A stretch of 64,000 nt of DNA. Origin: Spodoptera frugiperda (Eukaryota; Arthropoda; Insecta; Lepidoptera; Noctuidae). How positions within the stretch are numbered: the stretch's first letter is position 1; every line of letters starts with the position of its first letter. The notes under the pieces were generated by a model. The model did not search any database. It was not told where the DNA came from and saw nothing but the letters and a program-made list of their open reading frames with translations. Location of the stretch: NCBI RefSeq assembly GCF_023101765.2, contig NC_064216.1, forward strand, positions 12,093,545-12,157,544. The letters are read 5' to 3'. A program made the position numbers and the translations under genes. This document shows positions 9,525 through 34,235 of this stretch, in pieces.

Positions 9525-10380
9525 ATCATTATGTAAGTGAGTACCTAAGTAAGTCTATACCTAAATTCAGAGCAGTGAAAAGGTGAGCGATACAAAAAGT
9601 GAAAGAAATTAATATTTTTATAAAATTTTATTAAAAATAAAAAATGGCGGCATACAATAAATCTATTTAAGTAACAGATTACAATAATATGTTCATCAAT
9701 AATGATTAAGTAATACATTTAATAATAATACTTCTATATTAACGAAACTTGAGTGAAAGTACAACTTATAGTTACAAAATTATAATTTTCACAATCAAAA
9801 ATAATATAAGGAAATCCTTAAAATTAAACCTTCACAGAGATATTTACTTATTTACTTTTTTGGCAATAAAGAATAAAGATAATTTAATTAAAAAAAAACT
9901 GTAACGTGACAAATAAAAAAAATCTGAAATTTGTGAATTAGCAACACTGTTTGAAGTTTTTAAAGAATTCAAATTTAAAACATAACCTCTAAATGATTTT
10001 TGAAACAAATGGAAGAGTGAAAATTACATTATGAATTTAATGATTTTAAACATAAGATGGACATAATAATTAAACACACAGGGATAATAATGATTCTCTT
10101 ATTTATAAGCACCTTTGATTCAGCGACACCGACTTATCATTTATTTGGTTAGTAAAATATTTGACGACATTTTTTTATTGGATGTGTAAATGACATGAAA
10201 AGGAATGTCAGTGCACGTCACAGATTATACAAATATTAAATATTATAGTGCTAGTAAATTAACCGTGAGCTCAGTAAGGTCATTTAAAAAATATCGGGAT
10301 AGGGTCAAACGGGCAGATGGATCAGGTGATTATTAGCATTTACGAATATGAGAGAGATCTCGAGATCTCTGATTAGATAC
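9525..10380. other. AT-rich intergenic sequence
   Basis: Nothing recognisable: long A/T runs with no reading frame of note and no repeat shared with the rest of the window. Confidence 0.6.
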
Positions 10381-10382
10381 CG

Positions 10383-10465
10383 ATGCTCCGGCTCGATGCA
10401 AGAGCAGAAACGGCGTGATTTTTAGTCAGTAAGAGTCTGACACTCTCTTGTCTCACACAAGTATA
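10383..10465 (+). mobile_element. SINE-like family R3 fragment
   Basis: GCTCCGGCTCGATGCAAGAG and TTTTTAGTCAGTAAGAGTCT remain; the 3' tail is lost. Confidence 0.7.
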
Positions 10466-11027
10466 ACCACACCAGAAGAGTTACCAAAGCTAGTAGTGTG
10501 TTGCTCGTTTTTGAAAAAAAAACGAGTGTGTTTTTAGCTTCTTTTTCGAAAACGTTACTAAAGTAGCATTATACATTTATCTACATTTGGTTTAATAAGA
10601 TTATCCACAGTTAATTTAGAAGCACTATAATAAATCCTTTAGAATTCAATGTCATTTACTTAATTCAGAAACAAGACCTAATTATAATGCAAGGGTTTTG
10701 GCAACTATCACTAACATATAGCTGCGTTTTCGTCGCTATAAGTGAGATATTCTGATAGAAAAATAGTTGGTTTGGATTTGTTGAAAACATTCAGAAATTA
10801 ATAAAAAACATTTGAGGAGAAGATAAGTAGTGCTCTAGACTTCTAGAGCTCAGTTTAATTCGTATTGGCAGGGGCATTATTTATTTATTTTAAAAGTTTT
10901 ATGCACAAATACATCGGTAGACATAATGCCGTTGGCATTTTCTGCCTATCAGACCCTTGGGTGGTGCAGAGAACATTACCATTACCATGTTCCCATGACA
11001 TATTTTAATCAAAATATTTATCACTAG

Positions 11028-12262
11028 CTTTTGCCCGCGACTTCGTTCGCGTGGAATAGTGACTTCCGGCAAATTTTTGGTTTTAACCACATAGTTCCCG
11101 ATCTCGCGGGATCTCTTAAAAAATGAGATGTGGAAGATATTCCAGGGAACTCTTCAAAAATCAACATAATGAGCTCTGCGTTTGAATTTAATAGATGTAT
11201 ACTCACTTAGGGCATTGAAAAAATAGTTTAAAAACGGACTTAAACTAACTTAAAACTAAAGAAAGCTACGAATTACGAATTTATAACAATTAAAAAAGAA
11301 ACTATATTACAACCTATCCTCTATGCTATAATAACCAAGCTTAAACTAAATAATTTAAAAGAAACGACTTAAATCTAATCTAATTAATTTATAAATTAGA
11401 CTTACAATTTTATTAAAAAAACTAACTACAGTAACTACTAATAATCGATATCAAACTAAACCTACGTTAAATAGTTTAACCAAAAAACCAGGAAAACCCA
11501 ACAAATAAACTTATTAATTGACAAATACAACGAAACCAATTTAGAATATACGAAACAGCAGGACCACTACAGACAAATAATCATACGACTGATAATACAC
11601 TTTTCTACGATAGTACCGAAGCGCTCGGCCGATACCCAACCAAATGAATGTAACGAAACCATAGCGCGATCTATTTCGATCCCAACGCCATCTATCGAGG
11701 ATAAAGACAACTTGGATTATTTATTTATACTCCGTTCGGGCATTTTCTTTGTACTAAAAGTTTAATTATATTGATATTATTTTTTTCATACCTTTTTACT
11801 ATTTATTTACTTTTTTTCGATGAATTAAAACAATAACATGAACCGAAGTCGTGTAACGATCGACATAGAATTATTTATAAATAATTTATTTCTTATTTTT
11901 ATTTTTTGATTTTTGAAATAAAAATATATCTATGTCCTTTCTAAGGTTCTAAACTATATCTGTACCAAATTTCAACCAAATCCGTCAAATAGTTGCGGAG
12001 ATTAATGGTATAAGCATAGAATGTTCGACGTGATTCTTTAATTTGACATAACTTTTTTATTTATGAACCGATTGACATGAAACAAACACTAAATGTAAAT
12101 TTAAGCATCCCACAATATATTCGTGAAAACCGCATCCAACTCGGATCAGCCGTTTCTGAGATTAGCGCGCACAGACGAACAGACAAACAGACAAACAGAC
12201 AAACAGACAAACAGACAAACAGACAAACAGACAAACAGACAAACAGACAAAAAAAAAGTTAA
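11028..12262 (+). repeat. Degraded retroelement-like block ending in an octamer microsatellite
   Basis: It opens with CTAGCTTTTGCCCGCGACTT, a common start of moth repeats, and ends with TACCAAATTTCAACCAAATC, CCGTTTCTGAGATTAGCGCG and a CAGACAAA array. The middle is AT-rich without coding capacity. Treating it as one block is inference. Confidence 0.45.
12172..12251 (+). repeat. Microsatellite (CAGACAAA)n
   Basis: About nine tandem octamers, each half related (CAGA/CAAA). It yields Thr-Asn-Arg-Gln-Thr-Asp-Lys repeats in every frame on this strand, which are not proteins. Confidence 0.95.
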
Positions 12263-13260
12263 TTACATTTTTGGGTTCGACATCGACATAACAATAACCC
12301 CTGCTATTTTTTTTATTTTTATTTTCAATGTACAGACAGCACTTTTCTACGATTTTATTATATGTATAGATTTTGTTTCAGAGTATAGCAACGAAACGCA
12401 GCTAACATGTTCAATATATACTTTTCATAATATCTCTCTTATTAGATCTAATATATTTTGTCAACAATGGCACAATACAATAGGGATAAACCACTTAAAA
12501 ACTAACATTTTTGGCACGTTTAGAATTCACATGTTCTTTGGGATTACGTTTTAGTAAAATATCTTAATAAGTAGGTACTTAATTAATGTAACATTTTTAA
12601 AAAATAATTAATTATGGCATCATCTTGCCATTCCATTGGCGGGTGAAAAGGTAACTTTTGTACAATGGAAATATGTAATTTTTAAATGTTCTTTTAAAAT
12701 GATTATAGAACGAACTTCATTCCTATTGAAACATATCTTTGGGTACACTAATGAATTACAAATTAATAATATGAATGTATGGCATACGAAACACGATTTT
12801 ACCTACACATATGTAACTGAATATGTACTGAATAACATCAAGGGTTAATAAAATCACCTTAGACCATAATATACATTGAAAAAAATATGTTAACACGACA
12901 AACACAAATAACATTTTTATAAAACATGGCATAAATAATCTCATAATGTCATATTATAGATAATATATCTATAACAAGCCACTTATAATGTCTAAATATA
13001 CATATAAAAATCTGTAAGTAACTGTAATGCCATTTGGAGTTATAGTACTTAAACTAAAGTAAGCTACGCATTAAAATAGAGTGCACTAATTGAGACCATA
13101 GTGTCAATTTTATTGAAGGAATTTAGTATTATGAAAATACTTTTTTTTCATATTATTCTTGACTTCTTATTTAATGATGATGATACCTAAGTCAAGCTAG
13201 GGAAATTGCAAGAGAGATTGCTGGCTCTTTGAGGTTAGGTTGGGCCTTCAAAAACATGTA
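12263..13260. other. AT-rich intergenic sequence
   Basis: No exon or repeat recognised; several open frames of 60-140 codons here are low-complexity and lack any family resemblance. Confidence 0.5.
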
Positions 13261-13264
13261 CTTT

Positions 13265-13375
13265 TTTTAGTAAGAGTTTGCTTTTAAACTCGTACTAAGC
13301 CCACAGAGCGCCAAACGCGTACTCGTTTCGATTACTTTAAGCGTAAAGCAAATTCGTACTAAAGATACTGACACA
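13265..13375. mobile_element. MITE family M1 copy
   Basis: TAGTAAGAGTTTGCTTTTAA at one end and TTAAGCGTAAAGCAAATTCG followed by TACTAAAG at the other are inverted. The middle reads GCGCCAAACGCGTACTCG. Confidence 0.6.
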
Positions 13376-13813
13376 CAAATCTGAAGCAAAATTAAATACG
13401 ATATAGCTTCAGCGTGACACAAATTTCATTATTATCAAAATTATGATGAAAAGATATTTAAGATAAAATGTTACAACAGTAAATTAGTGCACTCAACATA
13501 CTTAAAATGTAAGTATTTCATAACTCGTCATATAAAAATCTTTTTGGATAAAACCTTCGAAATATACATTTCATTATCTTAAAACTTTAAAAGTAAACTT
13601 AAATTTAAAAATATAAGTAAATATATAAACTAGAAAATAACGAACATTTAAGTTACCGCATCTTTAAAAAAAATCTATGAGAGTGATTGATGACATTTGA
13701 TAAACAGCGCCATCTATGAATCGTGTCAGGAACTAACAAAGACAAAATTAGATTTTCAACTCGTATCTCTCTATTTCTATGTCCTTGTACTGTTTAATTT
13801 ATGGGTTAAGTAT

Positions 13814-25011
<11,198 letters not shown>

Positions 25012-25262
25012 CGCACCAGAAGACCATACCACTGTCACAACACTGGAGCTAGCAAAATGTAAGTTTTGTATGAAATTTTGGTTATTCTTTGTTTGGTTCG
25101 TCAGGCCATCGCGTCGCGGCCCGGTCGGCGGGTATTTTTGGAACGCGTTCGGTTCAACGGGATGCGCCCGCGCCGGCTACGATGTGACTAGCGGTCGCCG
25201 CCGCTCCTTAAGACGGGAGATGTGGCTAAGGGACGTCTGGATGTTAAATTAGTGTTTCGTTA
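25012..25262 (-). promoter_or_regulatory. ZCCHC24: GC-rich 5' region of ZCCHC24
   Basis: Directly above the start codon, with CATCGCGTCGCGGCCCGGTC and GATGCGCCCGCGCCGGCTAC. A further CpG-rich patch lies at 25660-25720. These are likely promoter or 5' UTR sequence. Confidence 0.45.
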
Positions 25263-27560
25263 TCGATTAAGATGTTGGAAATATATTATTAAAAGTTAAC
25301 ATTTTCTGGCAAAGAGAATTGAAAGAGTGATGAAAGTAAAAATAGGGTTTTGCTTTGCTTTGATTAGATAACTGTGGTTTACGTTTCTTCCTTTTATAAC
25401 TTTGGACCGACAATAAGAGAAAAGTAGTACATTTTTAATAAGCGCTTGTACGAGTAAATGCATGTCGTATGATAATTTCATCTCAATTTACAAAACATTA
25501 AATAATATTGCATTTGTTAGAAAACATATTTATTATTTAAAAACGTTTTTCTAGCCAATGAAATACACATGTATAAAATTGATACATTTTAAGTTAACGT
25601 AAAGGATCAAAGTCCTTTATATTCGATATTCCTACGACAGAGTTATCGATATGGAACGTTGCACATCACTAGCGGCGAGCATGTGGGCGCACCCGTCCGC
25701 GCCGGGGCAGTCGGGAGAGCAATATTTTGGTTCACTCCGTACCACAACACTATTCACGATATCGTACATCGTTACATTACGTAGTAACAGTCATACAGTA
25801 CTACTGAAGTACTGAAAGTTTCACATTAGAGTACATGTAATTTTTTTAAAAGACTTTGAACTTTTTGTCTCTGTAATAAGGTTGGAAATGCTTAAAAGGT
25901 TGATGGTGTTTATTACGTTTTTTTTACACAACTCGAGACGACATCGACACTTCATTCTGCTATGTGGTAGCGGTACTGTTTGTATTGAAACTTTCAGTTA
26001 AAAGAGTTTCGAATCTTTATTGTACCTATATGAAAATTACTACTATAAGTAGTTCTAATCTGTCTTAAAAAGATTTTTAAGATCTTAAACTTACAAAAAC
26101 ATAAATTGTTCTGAGGTTCGTTATAAATTGTTGAGAACCAAAATTGCAGTGTCTTATACCTATTTGTATTGAATCTTTTTTTAAGGGGGAAGATCATCCA
26201 ATCCATCTCCCGCCGTGGACGAGAAGGATGTCAAACTCTTACTGACCAAAAACGACCCCGTTCCTAGTTCCTACTCCTGCTTTTCGAGCTGGAGCCGTGG
26301 TAACCCGTTAGTCAGTCCGAGATTTATATTAAATCTGCGATTGGTTACGATCTACGGTAGAAATTAAAATGTGTCAGAAATAATATTGACATGATTTTGT
26401 GTTTAATAATAAAAAGTAAACAAGCTCTTACTACTGGCAGTGACTGTTGACATAACTTTCAAACACGTGTTTAGAATTTTTTTTTGTTCGTCCAAATAGT
26501 AACACATATTTTTTTGTATGAAGATACGTGGTTGGGTTATAGTTCAGTGATTGGCTATCTTTACATGATCTACCTTTTTTATTGTCTATTTCGAAAAGTG
26601 CTTTTGAATATAAGAGTGACTTTTGAACGTAAGAAAAAGTAATGCGATAGGAACATGATCTCAGCTTTATAAAAATCTACTGAAAAGTTTATCACAAGAC
26701 CCTAGGTAAGTTTAGGAACGTAAATGGTATTTTTAGTTGACTATACATACATATATTTCTTCGACCACGAACCTAGTAATAAAACAAAGCTTTATCACCT
26801 ATTCCAGAGATGACGAACCTTTGCGTGAAAACGTACCAATTTTTTAAAGAAATGTTTTTTGAGGCAATTCTGTAATTGCCAATTCCTGTGAGCTCGATCG
26901 CATTCTCGTCATTGGTCGAGATTATTCTGAAGCTGGAGTCATTTGTGTAACTCTGAATCTTTAAAGTTATTCATATCTGAAAATAACGACAGGCATAGGA
27001 CAGATTTTGTCATCAATGACGTGTCCAAAATATTGTGCTGCGTACCAATGGTTCACCATCCCTGTCCTATTCTAATTCAACAGAATTCTACCTCAGCACT
27101 ATTTAACTTATCCTACTTAAACAATGTAACAGCCGTTGGAAACTTAATCCTTAATCATGTGGGCAGCGTAAGTACTAATACTACTTATTGAGAATGTCGG
27201 TTAAACAGTTGTAGTCAGCAGTTCGACCTCCCGGCTTGTAATCTCGATATACATAGATATACATTCATCTGCATAAATAGGTCGACTGCTTACAGGAAGA
27301 TGAGAGTATGGTGGAAAATGATTATTATTAAAGTCATTCATGTTATCGTATAAGAGCTGGCAACGTTTTTGATAGAGCATTTCAAGAAGGCCAGTTTTTA
27401 GATATAGTATGTCTCTCAGTCTCCCAGACATCATACGGGCTATCTGGCACCTGGTAGTGGTTGCGTTCACCAGTGCGCATCGCATTTGTACAGGTAAAAT
27501 TTCAACTTTTCAAACCATTTTCATTATATTTCCGAAACTGTTGGGCTAACATAGTTGAAA
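25263..27560. other. Intergenic sequence upstream of ZCCHC24
   Basis: AT-rich; besides an R3 SINE at 26176-26322 I see no gene or named repeat. Reading frames of 60-95 codons here look random. Confidence 0.55.
26176..26322 (-). mobile_element. SINE-like family R3 copy
   Basis: TTTTTTTAAGGGGGAAGATC, CAAACTCTTACTGACCAAAA and TTTTCGAGCTGGAGCCGTGG. Confidence 0.8.
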
Positions 27561-27564
27561 CTTT

Positions 27565-27702
27565 GTAGGTGAAAAACATAGCTTGCTATGCCAGTTTTCA
27601 CCAGTGCTAAAGTAAGTATTGTACCAATGAATATGATAGTTGGAAACCAAGATCAGCCACAGCAACGTAGCATAGCACATCACAAAAAATGTCCCTTAGA
27701 TG
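27565..27702. mobile_element. MITE family M2, right part
   Basis: AACATAGCTTGCTATGCCAG, TTTTCACCAGTGCTAAAG and CAACGTAGCATAGCACATC match the end of the copy at 41.6 kb. Confidence 0.6.
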
Positions 27703-27739
27703 CCGTGATTTTTATAGGTAATATTCATAATCGTGATTA

Positions 27740-30450
27740 AGCCTTGACGCTCTTGTTTTTCGGAGACCCAATCAGATGTCCGTCGGACGTTCAACCTGAA
27801 AACCCAGGCTTTTCCCTGGAACAATTTCGTTAAAATAAGCAGGCGTATGCCTATACTCCAAGACGGCGTCTGTTACCGGAAACTCCGAAACTTTGAGGAC
27901 CCCAGTTTTTCAACCTTAGTGGATTGGTGGACACAGGCATTCAAAAACCTCAAATATAACTTTGTCTTCGGTCGCACAACGGAGATATGGAGACGACCAG
28001 ATTAGCGCAGCACCTTGTAGAGACGGCGGATGCGGCTCGGCAGAGGTACCCTTCGGCCCAGTTGGTGTTACTGGGGGACTTTAACTTAAATCACCAGGAT
28101 GGCTGTTCCCATACCAGTGCACTTCATGCTGGGAAAAAAATGCGTAAGCTTGCGCTAACGCTTGGCCTGACCCAGCTGGTCCAGGAACAAGCCTGCCCAA
28201 TGTCGATTCGCACACTGCCAAGTGCCTAGACCTTCTGCTGACAACTGATCCAAGCTACTCGGTGTCAAATCTTCACCCTTGGGTAGCTCTGACCACTGTC
28301 TGGTGAAATCCGTATCCACGTACTCCCCACCTATCCTTGTCCCAGAGATCTCGGCGGATGTGGCGGGAGTCAGCAGATTGGGATAGGATGCGATCTTTTA
28401 AAAATCCTATCCTTGGCGGCCTGTCTGCTTTCTACTGAAGACCCTAGCTTGTGCGATGCCATAACAGGGGTGTTTCAGGGCATGAATACTACATTATATT
28501 TCGGACGCGACATCTTTCGGTGGGATCGTCCATGGTTCGATGCCTACTGCAGACGTGCTGAAATAGCATGCGGCATACTTATGGGCGGTTGCCAGGCGTC
28601 GTAGGGCTGACGACACTCTGCAGAGGAAGAGAGCCTATAACCGGGCTGCCAAGTCATCAAAAAGGCATTACGGATGGCCCGGTTCAACCACATTGGCCGA
28701 ATAAAAAACAAACTGGCTTCTTACCCAGCGGGTAGTAAGCATTCTGGTCCCTGGCCATAGGCGGTTGAATCGAAGATCTGCCGCAACTTACTCCCACCTC
28801 ACTGGGGAACGCTGGCATCACCGCGGTAGAGAAGGCAACTGTTTGCTTCTCTATTTGCGGAATCTTCACGCCTTGATACTTTTGGCGCTATACCTCCTTC
28901 TCTAAATAAAATATGCGTACGAAAATTTCGAAAATTCGCATCCGACAGAAAAGGTGTATAAGACGTTGCGATAATCTCGACGTGAACAAGGCCAACGGAA
29001 TCCCGGCCGTGGTTTTAAAAACCTTTGCGCCTGAGTTGTCTCCAATCCTGACACGCCTTTTAACGACTTCACCTTGGAACTGGTCAAAGTGCCGGTTGCA
29101 TGGAAGCTGGTAACGTGCAGCCTGTGCCCAAAAAGGTAGTCGTATACGATAAATTACCTAAGTAATCTCATACGTCCATACTCTGTAAAGTATGGAACTG
29201 TACTTAACAACAGGTTCCTGATACCTTGAAGGTAACGACCTAATCAGCTTCAGCAGTATGGGTTTCGCCACAACCGATCCACTGGGGACCTTCTTGCGTA
29301 TGCCACCCACTGGAGCGAGGCCATAGAGAAGCACGGGGAGGCATACGGTCTCACTCGATATATCGAAGGCCTTTGACAGGGTTTGGCACGACAGCCTTAT
29401 CGGCAAGCTTCCTGTATGGACTTCCCGCTGATCTGACAGATGGATTGCAGACATCCTGAGGGATCGGTCAATTCGAGTAGTAATCGATGGCTGCTCGTCT
29501 GACCAATTTTTCAACGCCGGAGTACAGGGGTCAGTACCTCAGCAAGCTCTTTTTGCTGCAACGACCTGAATTAAGCCCGGTATCTTTGGGTATGCAGATG
29601 ACATTACAGTTGTTGAAAGGTATTTATGCGCGGACTAGCGGAAACATTCCAGTACTCTAAGAGAATCCATGGTCGAACTATTGAACTATGTCCTTACGGT
29701 CTCCGATGGGGTGAGCCAACTTGGGTTGCTACCAAAACAGGCGTGTCTATTCTCTGCCAAACGGAGTCAATTTCCGCTGGCTCCTACTTTCCATGTATCC
29801 GTTCCAATACGGATCATCTAGAGCTTCTACGTACTCTATGCCAACGAACTTCGGCTCTTATATAGAGTCGAAGCATCTGGCTGGTAGGAGTGGGCATCCT
29901 CTCGAAGGTGAGACGGTACTTCACACCGAAACAACTGCTAGCCTGTACCAAGCCAGGTTCGGTCATGTATGGAGTACTGTTCTCACCTTTGGGCATCGGC
30001 TAAATGCCAGCTAATGCGCTCGAACAAAAAAGGCGTGCCAGAAGCTCTCAACGATGATGCGCTTGTGGTGCCCGGCTTCAAAGCCTTTACAGGCGCAACG
30101 CAAGCCTTTCAGTTTTTTACCGGATACATTTCGGAAAGTGTGCGGGGGAATTGAACAACTTGATTCCCCCTACCTTTTCATCATCGAACCACAAGAATAT
30201 CGGCGAAATCACCGCTTCATGGTAGATAACCCACTCGCACGAAGCGTTTCGCTTCAAGCTTACTTGTGCGAACTGCTAGGGAATAGAACTCCTATGCCGG
30301 AGTCTGTGTTCCCTGATGGGTATAAAATGTCTTCAAGGCCCGAGTGAATTTGCTTATGGGCAGACGTGCTCCACCGTAGGCCGCATCATCACTTACCATC
30401 AGGTGAGATAGCGGTCAAACGTCGACCCTAAATGTAAAAAAAAAAAAAAA
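27740..30450 (+). mobile_element. Degenerate non-LTR retrotransposon (LINE) with poly(A) tail
   Basis: Frame-broken pieces appear in order. Around 27840-27985 are apurinic-like endonuclease remnants (DGVCYRKLRNFEDPSFSTL). At 28068-28085 is the endonuclease motif LLGDFN. From 29240 comes reverse transcriptase (QYGFRHNRSTGDLLAYA, ISKAFDRVWHDSL in shifted frames) with the catalytic GYADD at 29588-29602. Near 29966 is RSCMEYCSHLWASAK, and the C-terminal end ESVFPDGYKM lies near 30300. A 15-A tail follows at 30436-30450. Several frameshifts and stops make it inactive. The clade looks CR1/Jockey-like; I cannot place it more exactly. Confidence 0.88.
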
Positions 30451-30779
30451 GTATTTTAACCAATATCCGTTACAATATAAAAAATATGTATTATAGGTAA
30501 CATTTTAAGTGTGTATGGGTCCTTCAAAATTGTGACCTACGCGATATTTGATACTATCAGTTCAACAGGTACTCGTACGGTGTTAAAAACTTTGGCCATG
30601 TTTCTGATATAACTTATTAACGATTCACACTTGAATGTGTCAAACTTCTTAAGCATTTTAAGTTGTCCTTAAGTGTTCTTGAATTTGTTTTGTTTTTACG
30701 ATAACGTTCCTAAGTAAGCACATATGTATAAAATAAACATAACTGGTCTTTGTAAGGTTCGTGAATATTACAACGTAAT

Positions 30780-30962
30780 AGCTTCTGCCAGCAGCGTCGT
30801 CCGCGCTCCCGTGAGATAAAAAGTCCTATCCTATCACCCAAGTCAGGTCATACCTTGTCTGTATACCAAATTTCTTCAAAATCCGTTCTGTAGTTTCAGC
30901 GTGATTGACGGACAAACATCCAAACAAACAAAGTTTCACATTTATAATATGAGTAAGATTGT
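30780..30962 (+). mobile_element. RTE-type LINE 3' end, copy 2
   Basis: GCTTCTGCCAGCAGCGTCGT, CTTGTCTGTATACCAAATTT, AAAATCCGTTCTGTAGTTTC and TTATAATATGAGTAAGAT. Confidence 0.8.
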
Positions 30963-30969
30963 TTCTAGC

Positions 30970-32100
30970 TAAGTACGGGACGTGTATCTAAGTTGAGCAA
31001 CATCCTAAATTTTACCTATTTTTTGTATCTATGCATTAAATATGTATTTAAATGTAAGTTATTCATGTACAATTGGAAATATTCTACATAGGTATATAGG
31101 TACTACTCTTACATGTTTACTGTTTACATGCAAGAAGTGGGTTGTTTCAAAACATTGGCATTTGGTAAGAATTTGTGAGCTTTTCAGTTGAGTAAACAAA
31201 TGATTTACCTACTTGAAAACGATCGTTGCTCTTGTTAATGTAATAGGTAAGTACTTAGGTACGAGGTAGGTACACTGCGTAGGTATTAAAGATTGTAAGC
31301 TCTACATGATATGACATACCACTATTTTTTTACATCCGTAGTCTACACTATCATAATTATAAGGAGGTTCTCAGTTTGACCTGTGCGTATGTATGTATGT
31401 TTGTGCGCGATTATCCCGCGTTTGGCTGAAGTGCGGTTTTAGAAGGTGGCCACTAATAGTATTTTTCAAAGTTAAAAAGAAATGAAGCTCCATCTTTGGC
31501 CAGTTGGTTTTACAAAACTAATGTACATAGAACCCAGGGACTTCTTCAGTCTTAACTGTCGTAGGTACGTACTGCGACACATTTATAATAGATCTATACT
31601 CGTATGAGTATCACAGTAGCTCGCAATAAAATCACACAAACGGGTCAACTTTACTTATCAATATCAGGACACCATTACTATCAAATGGAAGCGTCGCAAC
31701 CACATCCTAGCTACAAACATTGGCCATACAACAAAAACCATTGCTTGTTCATCAAACAACGTTCAAAAACTGATCAATACTGACGCAGCAATGTATGTGA
31801 TACATATGCCAATGTTTGTCCGCCATGACAGTTTGGAATGACGTGTGTAAATGTCAGCTAGCCTATTGGATGGCCCATTGTAGTCAATTACGGAGCGTCA
31901 TGCAATTCAATTGAGTTTATTACGATACCCAGCGGTTGTATGAACTGTTAATAAAAGTGCTTGTTGAGTTGGTCTCCTCGTTTAAGTATTTTGTGCTTTT
32001 TGTTTTCGTTATTATTGATTTGCCCCTTTTTACTTCTTGTCTACTTTTTTCTACTTTTATTTTTTTTAAGCCTATATATTCAGGACAGGTCATACATGTT
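30970..32100. other. Intergenic sequence
   Basis: A possible R8 fragment at 31362-31445 (AAGGAGGTTCTCAGTTTGAC plus TATG repeats); otherwise nothing recognised. Confidence 0.5.
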
Positions 32101-32111
32101 AAATGATTAAC

Positions 32112-32307
32112 CTACATTGAAATATCTTCCTGACTTCTGCATAAACATATACCAGTTGGCAAAGGCCTCAAAGTCGAAAATCTTCTCGATTCTGGCCTTT
32201 CTATGTTCACTCTACCCCAAGTTACTCCCGCAACCTGTCTGATGTCGTCATCCCACCTTTTTTGTGGTCTGCCTCTCTTTCTCTTTCCATTCCTTGGGTA
32301 CCACTTT
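32112..32307 (-). pseudogene. LINE C-terminal coding fragment
   Basis: KRKRGRPQKRWDDDIRQVAG and VTWGRVNIERPE are the classic C-terminal signature of moth RTE/CR1-like polymerases; after a frameshift the frame continues as EAFANWYMFMQKSGRYF. Confidence 0.75.
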
Positions 32308-32482
32308 TTTTCTACTACATAGTATAAAACAAAGTCGCTTTCTCTGTCCCTTTGTATGCTTAAATCTTTAAAACTACGCAACGGATTTTGCTTCGATTTT
32401 TTTAATAGATAGTGATTCAAGATGAAGGTTTTTTAATTTTCATCGCCATTGCACCCATGCGAAGGTGGAGCGCTTTGCTAGT
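32305..32482 (-). repeat. Interspersed repeat R7 copy
   Basis: CTACATAGTATAAAACAAAG, TATGCTTAAATCTTTAAAAC and ATTGCACCCATGCGAAGGTG are the reverse complement of 7153-7352. It joins the LINE fragment directly. Confidence 0.7.
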
Positions 32483-32489
32483 ATCATTA

Positions 32490-33990
32490 TATTTAGTTAT
32501 GTTTCGTCTTTTGGTTTGTCTTATAGTCCCGTTTTATAGGTAGTAGTAGCACCTGTTTTTAACTTTATCCGAATCCGCGACCCCACATTCGGCATTCGAG
32601 CTACGGCTTACGGCTACTCCATTTACCTTATTCCTCACGAGAATTCAACGCTAAACGCGATCGTCATATTTGCGACTACATACTAAGGGCAATAATAAAT
32701 ATTTAGTAAGTATGACCAAAAAATGTTACAACCATAAATTGATGTATTCAATGTCTCAAAAATGTTGCAACTATAAATAAAACAAAGCTTTCTTTGATGA
32801 GGGCAACACGTGTGACTGTTCATTTGTTTTTGGTAAGACCATTGTATTTTTTTTCTTTTTTTAGATTTTGTGCAACATCTGTCCTGTCCCCTGAGGCCTG
32901 GCCGTTATTATAATGCTTGATGTAATACTTTCTTGTGCTTTGTTTTTTTCCTGTAGCTAAATAATTTATATTGTATTTTTTTCTATTGCCCAACCGTACT
33001 ATTTACTGAGTTTAATGTCTCAACCCTTTACTAAAATGACAATGATGGACGTGTATTTTATTGCAGTGTACCCTTTCACTTAAAAATGTTTTCAAATGGT
33101 GTGTATTTTATTCAATACGCAAGTGGCTAGATTATGCCAACGAGTATTTATGGTAAAATAACCACCATGTCAAGATTTAATACAACTAATAATGAGGTTT
33201 CAATAAAAAGGCAGTCATTTAAAAAGACTTTCCTAAATCAAAAAATACTGGCCGTTTACAAACTACGGCAGCACAGCCAGCGCGCCGCGTGCCACAACAG
33301 AAAAAAAAACAAAAAGTTTGACAAACGAAAAAATAATGTTCCAAAATTGACAGTAGTTGTTTGACACGCCGTCTCTCTGTTACAAGATTTTAAATAAAGT
33401 GAAAAAGTATTGCATTTATTTATATTAGCTACTGGACATTTATATTGTTGAAGAACGAAATCACTTCATTAAATTGCAAGCAAATTTTTAGGTAAGTTTT
33501 TTTTACGTTTGACTTTTGACAAGGATGACGGTCTGCAAATCAAAGTCTGTGGAAGATTGTTTTGTTGATGGTACAGAGAACGCATCGAAGACAAGCATTC
33601 GGTTTTGTAGTCTGTAGCAGATTGCACAGTCATATTGACCAACATTCGTCTCTCGGCTGATGATGATGATGATGATTGGCTAGTAGTAAAGATTTGAAAA
33701 CATTTACACTGTCATTAGCCATTGTGTTGTAAATTGTAGATGAATGAAATATGAAACCTTGAGCTCGACCATGAAGAGCTAACCTTTGCCAGCAGTTCAG
33801 CCAAACAAAATACATATTTATCTATATTAGATAAATAAATAGCGCAAAGACAATAATAATATTTATAAACAGTAGTCATTATTAACATGGTTAAAAAGTT
33901 AGATGAAAGACATATATATTGTCACAGTCTCCCACTAGGGTAGACAGAGACAATGGAAAGACGAACGACACGGTTATGGCACATGTGTGA
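32490..33990. other. Intergenic sequence
   Basis: No gene. A 76-codon Lys/Arg/Asn-rich frame at 33134-33364 has no recognisable domain. An RTE fragment with a GAT repeat (ATTCGTCTCTCGGCTGATGA) is at 33645-33680. Confidence 0.5.
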
Positions 33991-34009
33991 TACCACGACC
34001 TCACAGAAT

Positions 34010-34235
34010 ACCGACGTGAAACACAGCTTACGTTGTGTTTCGTTGTATGAGTGAGGTTACCAGAGAGAGAGGAACCAGATTCCCTTACTGACCTTAAATT
34101 CCTAACCCTCAAAAGGCCGGCAACGCACTTGTAACGCCTCTGATGTTTCAATTGTCCATAGGCGGCAACGATTGCTTACCATCAGGTGATCCGTCTATTC
34201 GTTTACCGGCTTATACTTACCATTAAAAAAACCTT
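34010..34235 (+). mobile_element. LINE 3' end
   Basis: GCTTACGTTGTGTTTCGTTG, GGCCGGCAACGCACTTGTAA, TCCATAGGCGGCAACGATTG and CTTACCATCAGGTGATCCGT are the widespread moth LINE 3' UTR. Confidence 0.8.

Noticed and set aside
12172..12251. CRISPR-like array
   Set aside because: Continuous octamer microsatellite with no spacers.
12123..12554. 143-codon reading frame
   Set aside because: Made by the CAGACAAA microsatellite followed by AT-rich sequence; no domain.
29158..29514. 118-codon minus-strand reading frame
   Set aside because: Antisense of LINE reverse transcriptase sequence.
33134..33364. 76-codon basic reading frame
   Set aside because: No signal, domain or promoter; composition fits chance in A-rich DNA.
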